Shown: positions 8,724 through 17,786 of the stretch, piece after piece
Numbering within the stretch: the first letter of the stretch is position 1
How the letters are laid out: every line of letters begins with the position of its first letter
Assembly (NCBI GenBank): GCA_023390555.1
Contig: JAEWCQ010000013.1
Location: forward strand, 1-59,497
Source: Bacillota bacterium
GTDB taxonomy: Bacteria > Bacillota > Clostridia > Lachnospirales > Lachnospiraceae
Length of the DNA stretch: 59,497 nucleotides
Reading direction: 5' to 3'
The notes under the pieces: generated by a model
The model's input: only the letters and a program-made list of their open reading frames with translations
Database searches by the model: none
Told to the model about the DNA's origin: nothing
Made by a program: the position numbers and the translations under genes

Positions 8724-10586
8724 CTAAGACTCCGTCAAATTATTCAGTGTATTTTCCGCATCTACGAGTACGGAATAATTTGTGACATATGCCTTTTCCA
8801 TATCGGTCAATGCGTCATATGCCTTTCTCGCCTCTTCTACGGTTCCTTTGCTGTCCGCTGTAATTTCTCCGAGACTGTTGATCTTATCAACAACAAACTG
8901 TGCTGCCTGCTGTGCCTGTGTTGCTGCTGCCTGATTTGCCGCATCTGTCTGCAGCTGCGCAATTGCCGCCTCTGCCGCGGTGAGGATGTCCAAATTCTTC
9001 ACATACGTCTTTGCCAGATCGGAAAGTGCATTGTAAGATGCTCTGGCTGACTGAATTGCAGTCTGGCTGTCCAGCGTCACCGTTCCGATCGCACTGATTG
9101 CACTATCGGTTGCTGCAGCCGCATCCTGCGCAATTCCAGATTCACTTTCCGTTCCGGGCAATTCATATACCAGAACGGGATAACCTGCCTCAATATTCTC
9201 ATAAATCGTCTTTGCAACACTGAGCGGCAGATTCACACATCCGTGAGAACCGCTTCGTTTATAGATACTTCCGCCAAACGTGCTCCGCCAGGTTGCATCA
9301 TGCATTCCGACATCGTTGCAGTATGGCATCCAGTAAGATACTTTCGATTCATAGTCTTCTCCCCGCAATGTTGCATCTTTCTGCTTATAGGTCACGCTGT
9401 ATGCGCCAACCGGAGTCCCGTTGTCTTTTGCAATATTTCCGGAAACCAGATCCGAATCCACGACAAGTGAACCGTTTTTATAAAAATACAGGTGCTGTGC
9501 CGTAAGATTGATCTCCACATACGTATCTCCGTAGTCATGTTCTCCATGGCTGTTCGCAGTCTGTGCATAGACAAGCTCACGCTCCACGTTATCTCCTGCT
9601 TTCAGATCTTCCAGAATCATATCGGCTTCTCCGGCCTTGTCGATCTTCCATCCATAATCTCCGCCGACAATCGTTACCGTCTGACCATAAGAAGTGGCAA
9701 GCGTTCTGTTGCGGTATACTGTATTGTATTTCTGCGCCAGTCCTTTTACATATTCACTGATCGCATCTTCGTCAATGGCTACTTCATATGCATCATTGAC
9801 ACTCAGCCACGTGTGAATGGTATCACCGTCTAATTTTTCCTTATCATCCCCTACATCGTATGTAATGGTGACGCCGGCATACTGATTCATTTTATCGACT
9901 GCTTCCACCAGTCCCTCTGTTTTAGAAGTAATCTCCGGATTCTGATAACAATCCTCATCCGCAAGACTGACCGAATCTTTCAGCTTGGATACCGAATCCG
10001 TAATCGCCTGCTTCAATGCATCCTGCTTTACCGCTGTCCCATATACCTCGTCTACCACCTGATAACCGTCATCGGCAGTATAATCCGAAATAGAGGCATC
10101 CCTCGACTCTGTCCACTTACTTTCATCCATACAATCCAGACCTGCAATGACCTTATCCAAACTGTCTTCATCATAAGTGACCATGGTTTCTGCCGATAAT
10201 TCCTGCCCGGTAATCAGATAATACGGCCATGCAAATCCATTCTGCTTTTTGAGCATCTTTTTTATTTCATCATCGAACTCCGGTTCAATCCCAATCTCTT
10301 CACCGGTAATCTTCTCGGTTTGATCCGACCGCTCTTTTAAAATCAGTTCATAATTGTTCAGCTCTTTTGCAATCTTTTTTTCAGCACCCGCGGCAGAACT
10401 GCCTGATACGCCCACATGATTGAGCGTAGTCCGGAAACAGAAGTGTCCCTGGAAATAAATTGCACAGATCAGATAAACAAGCAACAACAGTACGACGATT
10501 GCAAGCGCGATCAGGATTAAAATCCGTTTTCTGCTCATTTTCCCTTTTGTACTTAGTTCTGATTTTATTTTAGAAAATAATTTCAT
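8724..10586 (-). CDS. L,D-transpeptidase (YkuD) with C-terminal surface-type repeats
   Basis: This 620-residue membrane-anchored cell-wall enzyme is predicted to make 3-3 cross-links or anchor proteins to peptidoglycan. The ATG at 10586 has GGGAAGGAC, and the promoter at 10618-10645 lies inside any longer reading. One membrane helix (about residues 20-43) is followed by an extracytoplasmic region resembling the peptidoglycan-binding domain found before clostridial YkuD domains (about 60-340). The YkuD domain carries SGSHGCVN with catalytic Cys450. After the catalytic domain, two degenerate repeats of about 50 residues (ending near YVKNLDILTAAEAAI and YVTNYSVLVDAENTL) resemble FIVAR-like surface repeats. 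Repeats placed after the catalytic domain are less common. Confidence 0.9.
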   Translation of the reverse strand: MKLFSKIKSELSTKGKMSRKRILILIALAIVVLLLLVYLICAIYFQGHFCFRTTLNHVGVSGSSAAGAEKKIAKELNNYELILKERSDQTEKITGEEIGIEPEFDDEIKKMLKKQNGFAWPYYLITGQELSAETMVTYDEDSLDKVIAGLDCMDESKWTESRDASISDYTADDGYQVVDEVYGTAVKQDALKQAITDSVSKLKDSVSLADEDCYQNPEITSKTEGLVEAVDKMNQYAGVTITYDVGDDKEKLDGDTIHTWLSVNDAYEVAIDEDAISEYVKGLAQKYNTVYRNRTLATSYGQTVTIVGGDYGWKIDKAGEADMILEDLKAGDNVERELVYAQTANSHGEHDYGDTYVEINLTAQHLYFYKNGSLVVDSDLVSGNIAKDNGTPVGAYSVTYKQKDATLRGEDYESKVSYWMPYCNDVGMHDATWRSTFGGSIYKRSGSHGCVNLPLSVAKTIYENIEAGYPVLVYELPGTESESGIAQDAAAATDSAISAIGTVTLDSQTAIQSARASYNALSDLAKTYVKNLDILTAAEAAIAQLQTDAANQAAATQAQQAAQFVVDKINSLGEITADSKGTVEEARKAYDALTDMEKAYVTNYSVLVDAENTLNNLTES

Positions 10587-10617
10587 TCTGCTGTCCTTCC
10601 CTTTCCTGTTCATCTTT

Positions 10618-10645
10618 ATTATAAAGACCGCTATTTCTTTGTCAA
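10618..10645 (-). promoter_or_regulatory. Promoter of the L,D-transpeptidase gene
   Basis: On the minus strand TTGACA (10645-10640), a 16-base spacer and TATAAT (10623-10618) match consensus, 32 bases upstream of the ATG. Confidence 0.75.
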
Positions 10646-10768
10646 CCGATTCGATGAATTGTAATACTAATGTAAGATTTGCCGTAATTTTTTTGCACAA
10701 ACTAATTCGGTAAATATATGTTATTTATTAATTTTTTCATAAATTTCATGAAAGTTTGTTCAACCCCA

Positions 10769-10797
10769 TTGTTTCTGGAAATCCCTTGTGCTATAAT
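10769..10797 (+). promoter_or_regulatory. Promoter of the PAP2-family gene
   Basis: TTGTTT, a 17-base spacer and TATAAT (10792-10797) are preceded by TGC, an extended -10 element. It lies 44 bases upstream of the TTG start. Confidence 0.6.
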
Positions 10798-10840
10798 CCC
10801 ACAAGAAACATACTAATTCATTATAAGGCAGGCGATTTTT

Positions 10841-11527
10841 TTGTTCGAAACAGCAAAAAAAGCGGCAAAGGAATTCTATCAAAAATATAAGCACGCTTGG
10901 GTCCTATTATACGTTTTTATTTACTTTCCATGGTTTGCTTATCTGGAAAAACACGTGACGAACCACTTCAATGTCATTCATATGGCGATTGATGACTACA
11001 TCCCCTTTGTGGAATTTTTCATCTTGCCTTATTTATTATGGTTTGGTTATGTGGCTTATGCCGTTTTCTATTTCTTTTTTAAAAGTAAAACTGATTATTA
11101 TAAACTATGTATCTTTTTATTTACAGGAATGACCATTTTTCTTATCATTTCGACGCTCTATCCGAATGGTCATTATTTGCGTCCGCATACGTTTGAGCGG
11201 GATAATTTCTGTGTGCAGCTGGTACAGTGGCTCTATGCGACAGATACGCCTACGAATCTGTTTCCAAGTATCCATGTTTATAATTCACTCGGTGTTCATT
11301 TTGCAATTTGCAACAGTGAATCTTTCCGCGGGAACAAAAAAGCTCGGTTTGGCTCATTTCTTCTGATGTCCAGTATCATCCTTGCAACGATGTTTCTGAA
11401 ACAGCATTCGGTCTTTGATGTGATCACGGCTTTTGTCATGGCAGCTGTTATGTACTCTTTCGTCTATGGAAGGAACTTCCAGTTCAGCAGGCAGAAAGCA
11501 TACGAAAATCAACTTCATCAGATTTAA
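10841..11527 (+). CDS. PAP2-superfamily membrane phosphatase/phosphotransferase
   Basis: This 228-residue membrane protein has about six hydrophobic segments. It starts with TTG at 10841, with AAGGCAGG 10 bases upstream. PAP2-type motifs are present: LRPHTFERDN (about residues 111-120), NLFPSIHVY with a conserved His (about 138-146), and KQHSVFDV supplying a further His and Asp (about 187-194). This matches the inositolphosphotransferase-like branch of PAP2 proteins acting on lipid phosphates at the membrane. The substrate is unknown. It is monocistronic, between its own promoter and a bidirectional terminator. Confidence 0.85.
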   Translation: MFETAKKAAKEFYQKYKHAWVLLYVFIYFPWFAYLEKHVTNHFNVIHMAIDDYIPFVEFFILPYLLWFGYVAYAVFYFFFKSKTDYYKLCIFLFTGMTIFLIISTLYPNGHYLRPHTFERDNFCVQLVQWLYATDTPTNLFPSIHVYNSLGVHFAICNSESFRGNKKARFGSFLLMSSIILATMFLKQHSVFDVITAFVMAAVMYSFVYGRNFQFSRQKAYENQLHQI

Positions 11528-11543
11528 TATTTCCTGACAGAAA

Positions 11544-11575
11544 AGGCGGAACGCAACAGCGCTCCGCCTCTTTTA
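11544..11575. terminator. Bidirectional terminator between PAP2 and nadE
   Basis: AGGCGGA and TCCGCCT with inner CGC/GCG pairs form a compact GC-rich hairpin. It is followed by CTTTTATTT on the plus strand and by TTTT on the minus strand, serving both convergent genes. Confidence 0.8.
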
Positions 11576-11602
11576 TTTCTCCTTTTAATTTCTTCTTTCT
11601 AT

Positions 11603-13525
11603 TTAATCCTGTGAGATTCCATTCAGTTCATCCATCCAGATACGTACGGCTGCGTCACTCGGCATGCGAAGGTCTCCGCGCGGAGAAACTGCAACAGATC
11701 CTACTTTTGGTCCATCCGGAAGGCAGGAACGCTTAAACTGCTGCGAGAAGAATCTGCTATAAAAAATCTTCAGCCATTTCAGGATCGTATCCTCTGTATA
11801 TGTTCCGTCAAATGCAAGCTTTGCCAGACGGTAGATTTTAACCGGAGAAAATCCGAACCGCATCACATAGTACAGGTAAAAATCATGCAGCTCATATGGA
11901 CCCACAATGTCTTCGGTCTTCTGTGCGATCTTACCGTTTTCCGGCGGAAGAAGCTCCGGACTTACCGGTGTATCCAGCACATCCGCAAGCACTCCGGTCA
12001 AAACTTCATCGCCGCAGGTATCTGCATAATAGCCCACAAGATGACGTACCAGTGTCTTTGGGACGGAGGCATTGACGCCATACATGGACATATGGTCGCC
12101 GTTGTAGGTCGCCCATCCCAGCGCAAGTTCCGACATATCTCCGGTCCCGATTACCATGCCGCCAGTTTTATTGGCAATATCCATCAGAATCTGGGTACGC
12201 TCCCTTGCCTGTCCGTTTTCGTATGTGACATCATGCACCGACTCATCCTGCCCGATATCCCGGAAATGAACACGAACCGCCTCTTTGATATCAATCTCCC
12301 TCAGCGTTGCTCCTAGATTTTGAATCAGACTCAGCGCATTCTCATACGTACGGTCCGTCGTCCCGAATCCCGGCATCGTAACCGCCGTAATATTTTTCCG
12401 GTCGATGGAAAGAAGATCAAACGCCCGTACGGTCACCAGCAGCGCAAGTGTCGAATCGAGCCCGCCGGATATACCAAGAACCGCATTTTTACAACCGGTG
12501 TGTTCCAGACGTTTTTTTAAGCCCATCGATTGGATGGCAAGTATTTCTTCACATCTCTTATCACGGTCTCGTTTACTTCCAGGTACAAATGGTGCCGGAT
12601 CGATATAGCGGGTCAATTCCGTTTCCTCAAGATGAATGGAAAACTCCACATTCCTGTATTTTGCTTCTGTATCGCTGGAAAAGGTGTTCATTTTCCGACG
12701 CTCAGACACGAGACGCATCACATCGATTTCCGTATAGGCCGTCTCATTGGTGAAACGCCTGGATTCTGCAAGTATCGTCCCGTTCTCTGCGATAATATTA
12801 TGGCCGGAATATACCACATCCTGTGTGGATTCTCCATCTCCGGCACTGCAGTAAATATAGCCGCAGATCAGTTTTGCAGACTGCCCGGTCACCAGATTTT
12901 CGCGGTACAGATCTTTTCCGGTCGTCTCATCACTCGCGGAAAGATTCACGATCAGGTTTGCCCCAGCCAGTGCATGTGCGATACTTGGCGGATTCGGCAC
13001 CCAGATATCTTCACATACTTCGGCGGCCATCCGAAGTTCCGGCATTTCTTCACACTGAAACAGCAGGTTTGATCCCATCGGAACTTCATATCCGCATCCC
13101 AGATCTGCTGAGACCGGCTGCTCCATTCCCCGTTCAAAATATCTTGCCTCGTAAAACTCCTTATAATTCGGAATATGCATCTTTGGCACAATCCCAAGAA
13201 TCCTGCCGTGGCTGACCGCTGCCGCCGCATTGTAGAGTTTGCCCTGCCAGGTAAGCGGGAGCCCCACCCAGAGAAGTGCATCCAGATTCTTTGTCGTGTC
13301 TGCAATCCAAAGCAGCTGTTCTTTTGCTTCTTTTAATAAGGTCTCCTGAAAAAACAGGTCTCCGCAGCTGTATCCCGTAATGCATAGTTCCGGAAATACA
13401 AGTATCTTCGCTCCGGCCGCAACCCCTTCTTGCGCCTTATCACATATTCTCTGCGCATTTTCCTTTGGATCGGCAACCACGGTTTTCGGTGTGACAGCCG
13501 CCACCTTAACAAATCCCTCTCTCAC
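11603..13525 (-). CDS. nadE: Glutamine-hydrolysing NAD(+) synthetase
   Basis: This 640-residue cytoplasmic two-domain enzyme forms NAD from deamido-NAD, ATP and glutamine. The N-terminal half is a nitrilase-type glutaminase: the glutamate lies in FPELCITGYSCGD, the lysine in VPKMHIPNYKEF and the nucleophilic cysteine in AAEVCEDIW (about residue 169). The C-terminal synthetase carries the P-loop GISGGLDSTLALL near residue 351. Length fits the roughly 640-residue bacterial group. Its start overlaps the hslO stop by four bases (ATGA), so the two genes are probably coupled. Confidence 0.96.
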   Translation of the reverse strand: MREGFVKVAAVTPKTVVADPKENAQRICDKAQEGVAAGAKILVFPELCITGYSCGDLFFQETLLKEAKEQLLWIADTTKNLDALLWVGLPLTWQGKLYNAAAAVSHGRILGIVPKMHIPNYKEFYEARYFERGMEQPVSADLGCGYEVPMGSNLLFQCEEMPELRMAAEVCEDIWVPNPPSIAHALAGANLIVNLSASDETTGKDLYRENLVTGQSAKLICGYIYCSAGDGESTQDVVYSGHNIIAENGTILAESRRFTNETAYTEIDVMRLVSERRKMNTFSSDTEAKYRNVEFSIHLEETELTRYIDPAPFVPGSKRDRDKRCEEILAIQSMGLKKRLEHTGCKNAVLGISGGLDSTLALLVTVRAFDLLSIDRKNITAVTMPGFGTTDRTYENALSLIQNLGATLREIDIKEAVRVHFRDIGQDESVHDVTYENGQARERTQILMDIANKTGGMVIGTGDMSELALGWATYNGDHMSMYGVNASVPKTLVRHLVGYYADTCGDEVLTGVLADVLDTPVSPELLPPENGKIAQKTEDIVGPYELHDFYLYYVMRFGFSPVKIYRLAKLAFDGTYTEDTILKWLKIFYSRFFSQQFKRSCLPDGPKVGSVAVSPRGDLRMPSDAAVRIWMDELNGISQD

Positions 13526-14391
13526 TTTCTTATCTCCTTTAACTCATCCACGCCGAATCGATATTCCGTATTACAGAAATGACATTTCACCTCAATCGGC
13601 TCATTATCCGCAATCATTTCATCCATATCTTTTTTTCCAATGGTTGCAAGCGCTCTTGCAACACGTTCTTTGGAGCAGTCACAGCGAAAACCCGTTTCCA
13701 TGACATCCGTAATTACAAGCTGCAGATCGCCCAGTATCTCTTCCAGAATATCCTCCGGTGTCATGCCCTCTTCCAGCATTTCCGTTACGGATTTGATTTC
13801 TGAAATCTTTTTCTCAAGCCTTTCGATCACCTCTTCATCCGTAAACGGCATCAACTGGATGATAAAACCACCTGACTGTTTTACCGTATTTTCCTTATTC
13901 ATCAGAACACCCAGTCCCACTGCCGAAGGGACCTGCTCACTGGTTGCAAAATAATACGTCAGGTCTTCCGCGATTTCCCCGGTCTGCAATACCGTCTGTC
14001 CGACATAAGGTTCTTTCAGTCCCATATCCTTGATCACGTGGAGAATGCCATTTCCAACAGCTCCGCCTACATCCAGCTTTCCCTGCGCATTCGCAGGAAG
14101 AATGACCTGGCTCTCTTCCGGATATCCCTTCACGTAACCCTGTGCATTGGCCGTTACCGTCATGCCTTTTAACGGACCGCCTCCCTTGATCTGAAGCGTC
14201 AGTAAATCCTTTTCGCCCTTCATCATAGTTCCCATCATGGCTCCCGCACTCAGAAGTCTTCCAAGTCCCGCCGTCACTACCGGACTTGTATTGTGCGCCT
14301 GTCTTGCTGTCTCCACCATTGTCTTGGACGTGATTGCAAATGCACGTATCTGACTGTCTGCCGCTGTTGCTCTTACAATATAATCGGACAT
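13522..14391 (-). CDS. hslO: Hsp33 redox-regulated chaperone
   Basis: This 289-residue cytoplasmic holdase is activated by oxidative unfolding. Its four zinc-binding cysteines are C237 and C239 (RCDCSKERV) and C270 and C273 (VKCHFCNTEY), the family's CXC and CXXC pairs. The N-terminal domain includes GLGRLLSAGAMMGTMMKGEK and GPLKGMTVTANAQG. It overlaps nadE by four bases. Confidence 0.96.
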   Translation of the reverse strand: MSDYIVRATAADSQIRAFAITSKTMVETARQAHNTSPVVTAGLGRLLSAGAMMGTMMKGEKDLLTLQIKGGGPLKGMTVTANAQGYVKGYPEESQVILPANAQGKLDVGGAVGNGILHVIKDMGLKEPYVGQTVLQTGEIAEDLTYYFATSEQVPSAVGLGVLMNKENTVKQSGGFIIQLMPFTDEEVIERLEKKISEIKSVTEMLEEGMTPEDILEEILGDLQLVITDVMETGFRCDCSKERVARALATIGKKDMDEMIADNEPIEVKCHFCNTEYRFGVDELKEIRK

Positions 14392-14421
14392 GTTCTCTCT
14401 CCTGTCTTGTTTGTTTTATCG

Positions 14422-15207
14422 TTATGGCTGTGTTTTTGTGCCGTCTTTCTCTCCTTGCTGCTTTCCGCTCTCCCGCGCAATCACGTAAATCTTTTCGCTG
14501 TCCTCACGGGGTGCCCCTCCGTCCTCTACGTCATAGGCACCGGCGAATTCCATTCCCGCTTCATCCAGCAGCCGTTTCACCGTTGCAAGGTCGTACGCCT
14601 TCTGAAAGTGCGTTTCTTCGTATTTCCGGTACAGTTCTCCCTCTTCCCGGATAAAAAGTGTCAGATCATATTCGTTGACCCGATCGTTCCCGTCATAGAA
14701 GTTGTCCCAGATAAAGCTGCCCTCCTCGCGGTTCTCACATATGGTATGATCGGCTAAAAGAGTTTCATATTTATATAATGTGTTTAAATCGAAGAGAAAT
14801 ATCCCTCCCGGATCCAGATAATTATTGACCAGTGCAAATACTTTGCACAGATCCTCTTCTTCCAGAATATAGTTCATGCAGTCACAGACACTGACAACCG
14901 CACGCACGGTTCCATACAGTTCAAAATCCCGCATATCCTGAAGCAGATACAGAATATCATCCGGACTTTCCTGCGCCTCTCTGGCAATCATCAGCATCTC
15001 CTCTGACACATCGACACCAATCATCTCATATCCGGCCTTTGCCAGAAGCCTCGTCATTCTGCCTGTCCCACAGCCGAGTTCAAGTACAAGACCGTCCTCT
15101 ATCTTTTCTTTCTTTAATTCGCGTTTTATATAGTCGCACCATGCCTCATACGGCACATTATCCATAAACATGTCATATACTTGTGCAAACCCCGTATATG
15201 CTTCCAC
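14422..15207 (-). CDS. Class I SAM-dependent methyltransferase
   Basis: This 261-residue protein has a Rossmann methyltransferase fold. Motif I is VLELGCGTGRMTRLLAKAG (about residues 41-59), followed by the acidic strand MIGVDVSEEML and by VVSVCDCMNYI. It resembles the YbgJ/CheR-like small-molecule or protein methyltransferases often found upstream of hslO in Lachnospiraceae. The substrate is unknown. Its start has GGAGGTGGG just upstream. It is probably the first gene of the methyltransferase-hslO-nadE unit. Confidence 0.85.
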   Translation of the reverse strand: MEAYTGFAQVYDMFMDNVPYEAWCDYIKRELKKEKIEDGLVLELGCGTGRMTRLLAKAGYEMIGVDVSEEMLMIAREAQESPDDILYLLQDMRDFELYGTVRAVVSVCDCMNYILEEEDLCKVFALVNNYLDPGGIFLFDLNTLYKYETLLADHTICENREEGSFIWDNFYDGNDRVNEYDLTLFIREEGELYRKYEETHFQKAYDLATVKRLLDEAGMEFAGAYDVEDGGAPREDSEKIYVIARESGKQQGEKDGTKTQP

Positions 15208-15283
15208 ATCCCACCTCCGGATTGTCTGTTTTCTCCTGTCAGCTTCTATGATATACTAACAACTTTTGTTCGGAAAAGCAAGC

Positions 15284-15312
15284 TTGATTATTTCACTCCA
15301 AACCCTTATACT
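15284..15312 (+). promoter_or_regulatory. Promoter of the two-helix membrane protein gene
   Basis: TTGATT, a 17-base spacer and TATACT (15307-15312) precede the ATG at 15342, which has TTGGAGGA as ribosome binding site. Confidence 0.6.
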
Positions 15313-15341
15313 GAAAGCTATCAAAACCCTTTGGAGGATTT

Positions 15342-16385
15342 ATGACAGAGAATTTTGAACACTATATTACCCGCAACATAAAAAATGTTTACCGGCGGAA
15401 ATTGTTTTCTCCGATTCTATATCTGCTGCTGTTACTGGTACTCTGGATTTATTTTCCCGTGAATTCCATCCTGTTTCCGACTGTGGTTGCCAGCACGGAT
15501 CATCTGGAGAATCTCTACACAGCGAACACCCGCTATGTGAAAACAACTCTGACCGATTTAAAATTTACGGGCTACACCCAGACCATTCTTGGATACACTT
15601 CCGGTTACTATTATTATACAATCACCGATGGAAAATGCATTATTGTACTGCTTTCCCCACGTACCAGCGAAGAAGGACTGCCTACGATAGACAGCACTAC
15701 CATACATGGTAAGATTTTAAAAAGTGATACCGGTTTTCAATCTCTTTTAGGACGCTTATCCGAGGATTTGTCCTGGACATCCTCCGGTATTTCCGGAACG
15801 GTCAATGCCTACTATATCAGCGAACCTGGCTTCCGCTGGATTCCAAGTATTCTGCTGGTCTTGTTTTTTGCGCTCACTGGGCTGTATGCCCTGCTGTCCC
15901 TTCTCATATACATTATCTATGAGATCTTCCCGGTACTGTCTCCGCCCTGCCAGCAGCTTGCATTGTTTGGCAGACCCGCAGAGCTTCTGGCACAGGCGGA
16001 AGAAGAGCTTGCAACACTGCCGCAGCTTGCTACGGAGGATATGTTTATTACGGAACACTACTTTATTGCAATTGCCGCTTCTGGGATCGCAATTGTTCCG
16101 ATTCAGGAAATCGTATGGATTTACAAACACTCCACACTCCATAAACTTTTCTGGTATCATTTCAGTATCTCCTATACGCTGCATATCACGGCAAACCGGC
16201 ATCTGTATATCCAGTGCCCAAAGAATTTAAAATCCGATATCGACGGTATTATGGATTATCTTGCCGAGGCCAATCACAATATTCTGATGGGATTCAGTGA
16301 GGAGAACCGCCTGAAGGTCCAGGAAATCCAGGGAAAACCGCTGCAGTTCGAAAAACTGATCTCTCTTTTGAAAAAACGAATTTAG
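15342..16385 (+). CDS. Uncharacterised two-helix membrane protein
   Basis: This 347-residue protein has one membrane helix near residues 20-45 and another near 165-195. The roughly 120-residue segment between them is probably extracytoplasmic, and a cytoplasmic domain follows (about 200-347). There is no cleavable signal. The cytoplasmic half contains repeated hydrophobic strands (FIAIAASGIAIVPIQEIVWI) that resemble a PH-like fold. I do not recognise it with confidence; it may belong to a lachnospiral DUF family such as DUF6709. It is monocistronic with its own promoter and a large terminator-like hairpin. Confidence 0.8.
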   Translation: MTENFEHYITRNIKNVYRRKLFSPILYLLLLLVLWIYFPVNSILFPTVVASTDHLENLYTANTRYVKTTLTDLKFTGYTQTILGYTSGYYYYTITDGKCIIVLLSPRTSEEGLPTIDSTTIHGKILKSDTGFQSLLGRLSEDLSWTSSGISGTVNAYYISEPGFRWIPSILLVLFFALTGLYALLSLLIYIIYEIFPVLSPPCQQLALFGRPAELLAQAEEELATLPQLATEDMFITEHYFIAIAASGIAIVPIQEIVWIYKHSTLHKLFWYHFSISYTLHITANRHLYIQCPKNLKSDIDGIMDYLAEANHNILMGFSEENRLKVQEIQGKPLQFEKLISLLKKRI

Positions 16386-16424
16386 GAATGGTATCCCAAC
16401 TTCATCCAAAGCACGATGGACTGC

Positions 16425-16494
16425 AAAAAGCTCATGCAGCAGAGATACACAGGGAATGTTTGTCACCCTGCATCTTTGCCACATGAGCTTTTTT
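16425..16494. terminator. Large bidirectional terminator hairpin
   Basis: AAAAAGCTCATG (16425-16436) pairs with CATGAGCTTTTTT (16482-16494), with a further inner stem (CAGGG/CCCTG). U-runs occur on both strands, so it can serve the convergent membrane-protein and aminotransferase genes. Confidence 0.85.
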
Positions 16495-16504
16495 GTGTCT
16501 CTTT

Positions 16505-17782
16505 TTATGCTTCTGCCAGAATCTTATCCAATACGGTTACGGCAATATCAATTTCTTTTTCGATAACCGTAAGCGGTGAAATAAAACGAATGACATTGTG
16601 ATCACTGCCGCAATTCAATAAAAGTACATCCTGCTCCAGCGCTTTTTCCTTCAAATACGCAGTGTATTCTGCATCCGGATTGCCCGTATCATCCACGATT
16701 TCCATAGCCACCATCAACCCGACGCCTCTGACACTTCCAATGCGCGCGGGGTACTTTTTCTGAAGATTTTGCAGCTGGCTAATAAAGTAAGCCCCCTGCT
16801 TTTTGCAGTTCTCAAGAATGCCTTCCTCTTCTATGACCTCAAGTGTTTTGAGTGCAGCCGCACAGGCGAGCGGATTTCCTCCAAAGGTTCCTCCGTGGGC
16901 TCCTGCCGGCCACTGATCCATGATTTCTCTCCTGGCAATTACCGCGGAGAGTGGAATCCCTCCGCTTAATGCCTTTGCCGACGTAAGGATATCCGGCTCC
17001 ACGCCAAAGGTCTGGTATGCAAACAATTCCCCGGTTCGGCCGATGCCGGTCTGCACTTCATCAAAAATCAACAGGATACCATGTGCGTCACAGATGCGGC
17101 GCAGCCCCCTTAAGAACTCCTTCGGGGGCACGATATAGCCGCCTTCTCCCTGAACAGGTTCTACGAGAATGGCTGCCACGCACTCGGGATCGATCAGTTT
17201 TTCAAAAATACCGTCAAACTGGCTGACGCATTCCATCTTACAGCTGCCTTCTTTTTGTCCAAACGGACAGCGATAGCAATTGGCGTAGTCCGCCCAGTAT
17301 ACACCTGGCATCAGCGGCTCGTAATACTTGCGATATGCAGAATTGGAGCCTGTCACAGAAACGCATGCCATCGTTCTTCCATGAAAGGAGTTGCGAAAGG
17401 ATATGATCCCAGGTCTTCTGGTCACATATTTTGCAAGCTTGATGGCACCTTCATTTGCTTCCGCACCGGAATTGCTGAAATACACCTTTGTATCTCCTCC
17501 GGTCAGAGCAACCAGCTTCTCTGCCAGTTTCACATAGGATTCATAATATACGACATTGTGTCCTACATGAATCATGGTATCTAACTGCTGCCTGATACTT
17601 TCTGCAATTTTCGGATGCTTATTCCCAAGGTTATTTACTGCCACACCGCTTGCAAAATCCAATATTTTTCTGCCGTCCTCCGTGTAAAGATAACAACCCT
17701 CCGAGTCTACCACGCCAAGGGTAGTTGCACGGTTTGCAACTGCCGGCATCACTGCATTACAGCGTTCATACATTGATTTCAT
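16505..17782 (-). CDS. Class III PLP aminotransferase (4-aminobutyrate/omega-amino-acid type)
   Basis: This 425-residue cytoplasmic enzyme is expected to move a terminal amino group from an omega-amino acid to 2-oxoglutarate or pyruvate. The ATG at 17782 has GGAGGACTGA upstream, overlapping the stop of the previous gene. Class III hallmarks are SNSGAEANEGAIKLA, FHGRTMA, the PLP aspartate in LLIFDEVQTGIGRTG and the lysine in TSAKALSGGIP. A cysteine-rich stretch (NCYRCPFGQKEGSC) is seen in GabT-like clostridial proteins. It follows an Fe-alcohol dehydrogenase, the pair used for 4-aminobutyrate (4-hydroxybutyrate) or 5-aminovalerate (5-hydroxyvalerate) fermentation. Ornithine or acetylornithine cannot be excluded as substrate. 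Confidence 0.9.
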   Translation of the reverse strand: MKSMYERCNAVMPAVANRATTLGVVDSEGCYLYTEDGRKILDFASGVAVNNLGNKHPKIAESIRQQLDTMIHVGHNVVYYESYVKLAEKLVALTGGDTKVYFSNSGAEANEGAIKLAKYVTRRPGIISFRNSFHGRTMACVSVTGSNSAYRKYYEPLMPGVYWADYANCYRCPFGQKEGSCKMECVSQFDGIFEKLIDPECVAAILVEPVQGEGGYIVPPKEFLRGLRRICDAHGILLIFDEVQTGIGRTGELFAYQTFGVEPDILTSAKALSGGIPLSAVIARREIMDQWPAGAHGGTFGGNPLACAAALKTLEVIEEEGILENCKKQGAYFISQLQNLQKKYPARIGSVRGVGLMVAMEIVDDTGNPDAEYTAYLKEKALEQDVLLLNCGSDHNVIRFISPLTVIEKEIDIAVTVLDKILAEA

Positions 17783-17786
17783 GATT

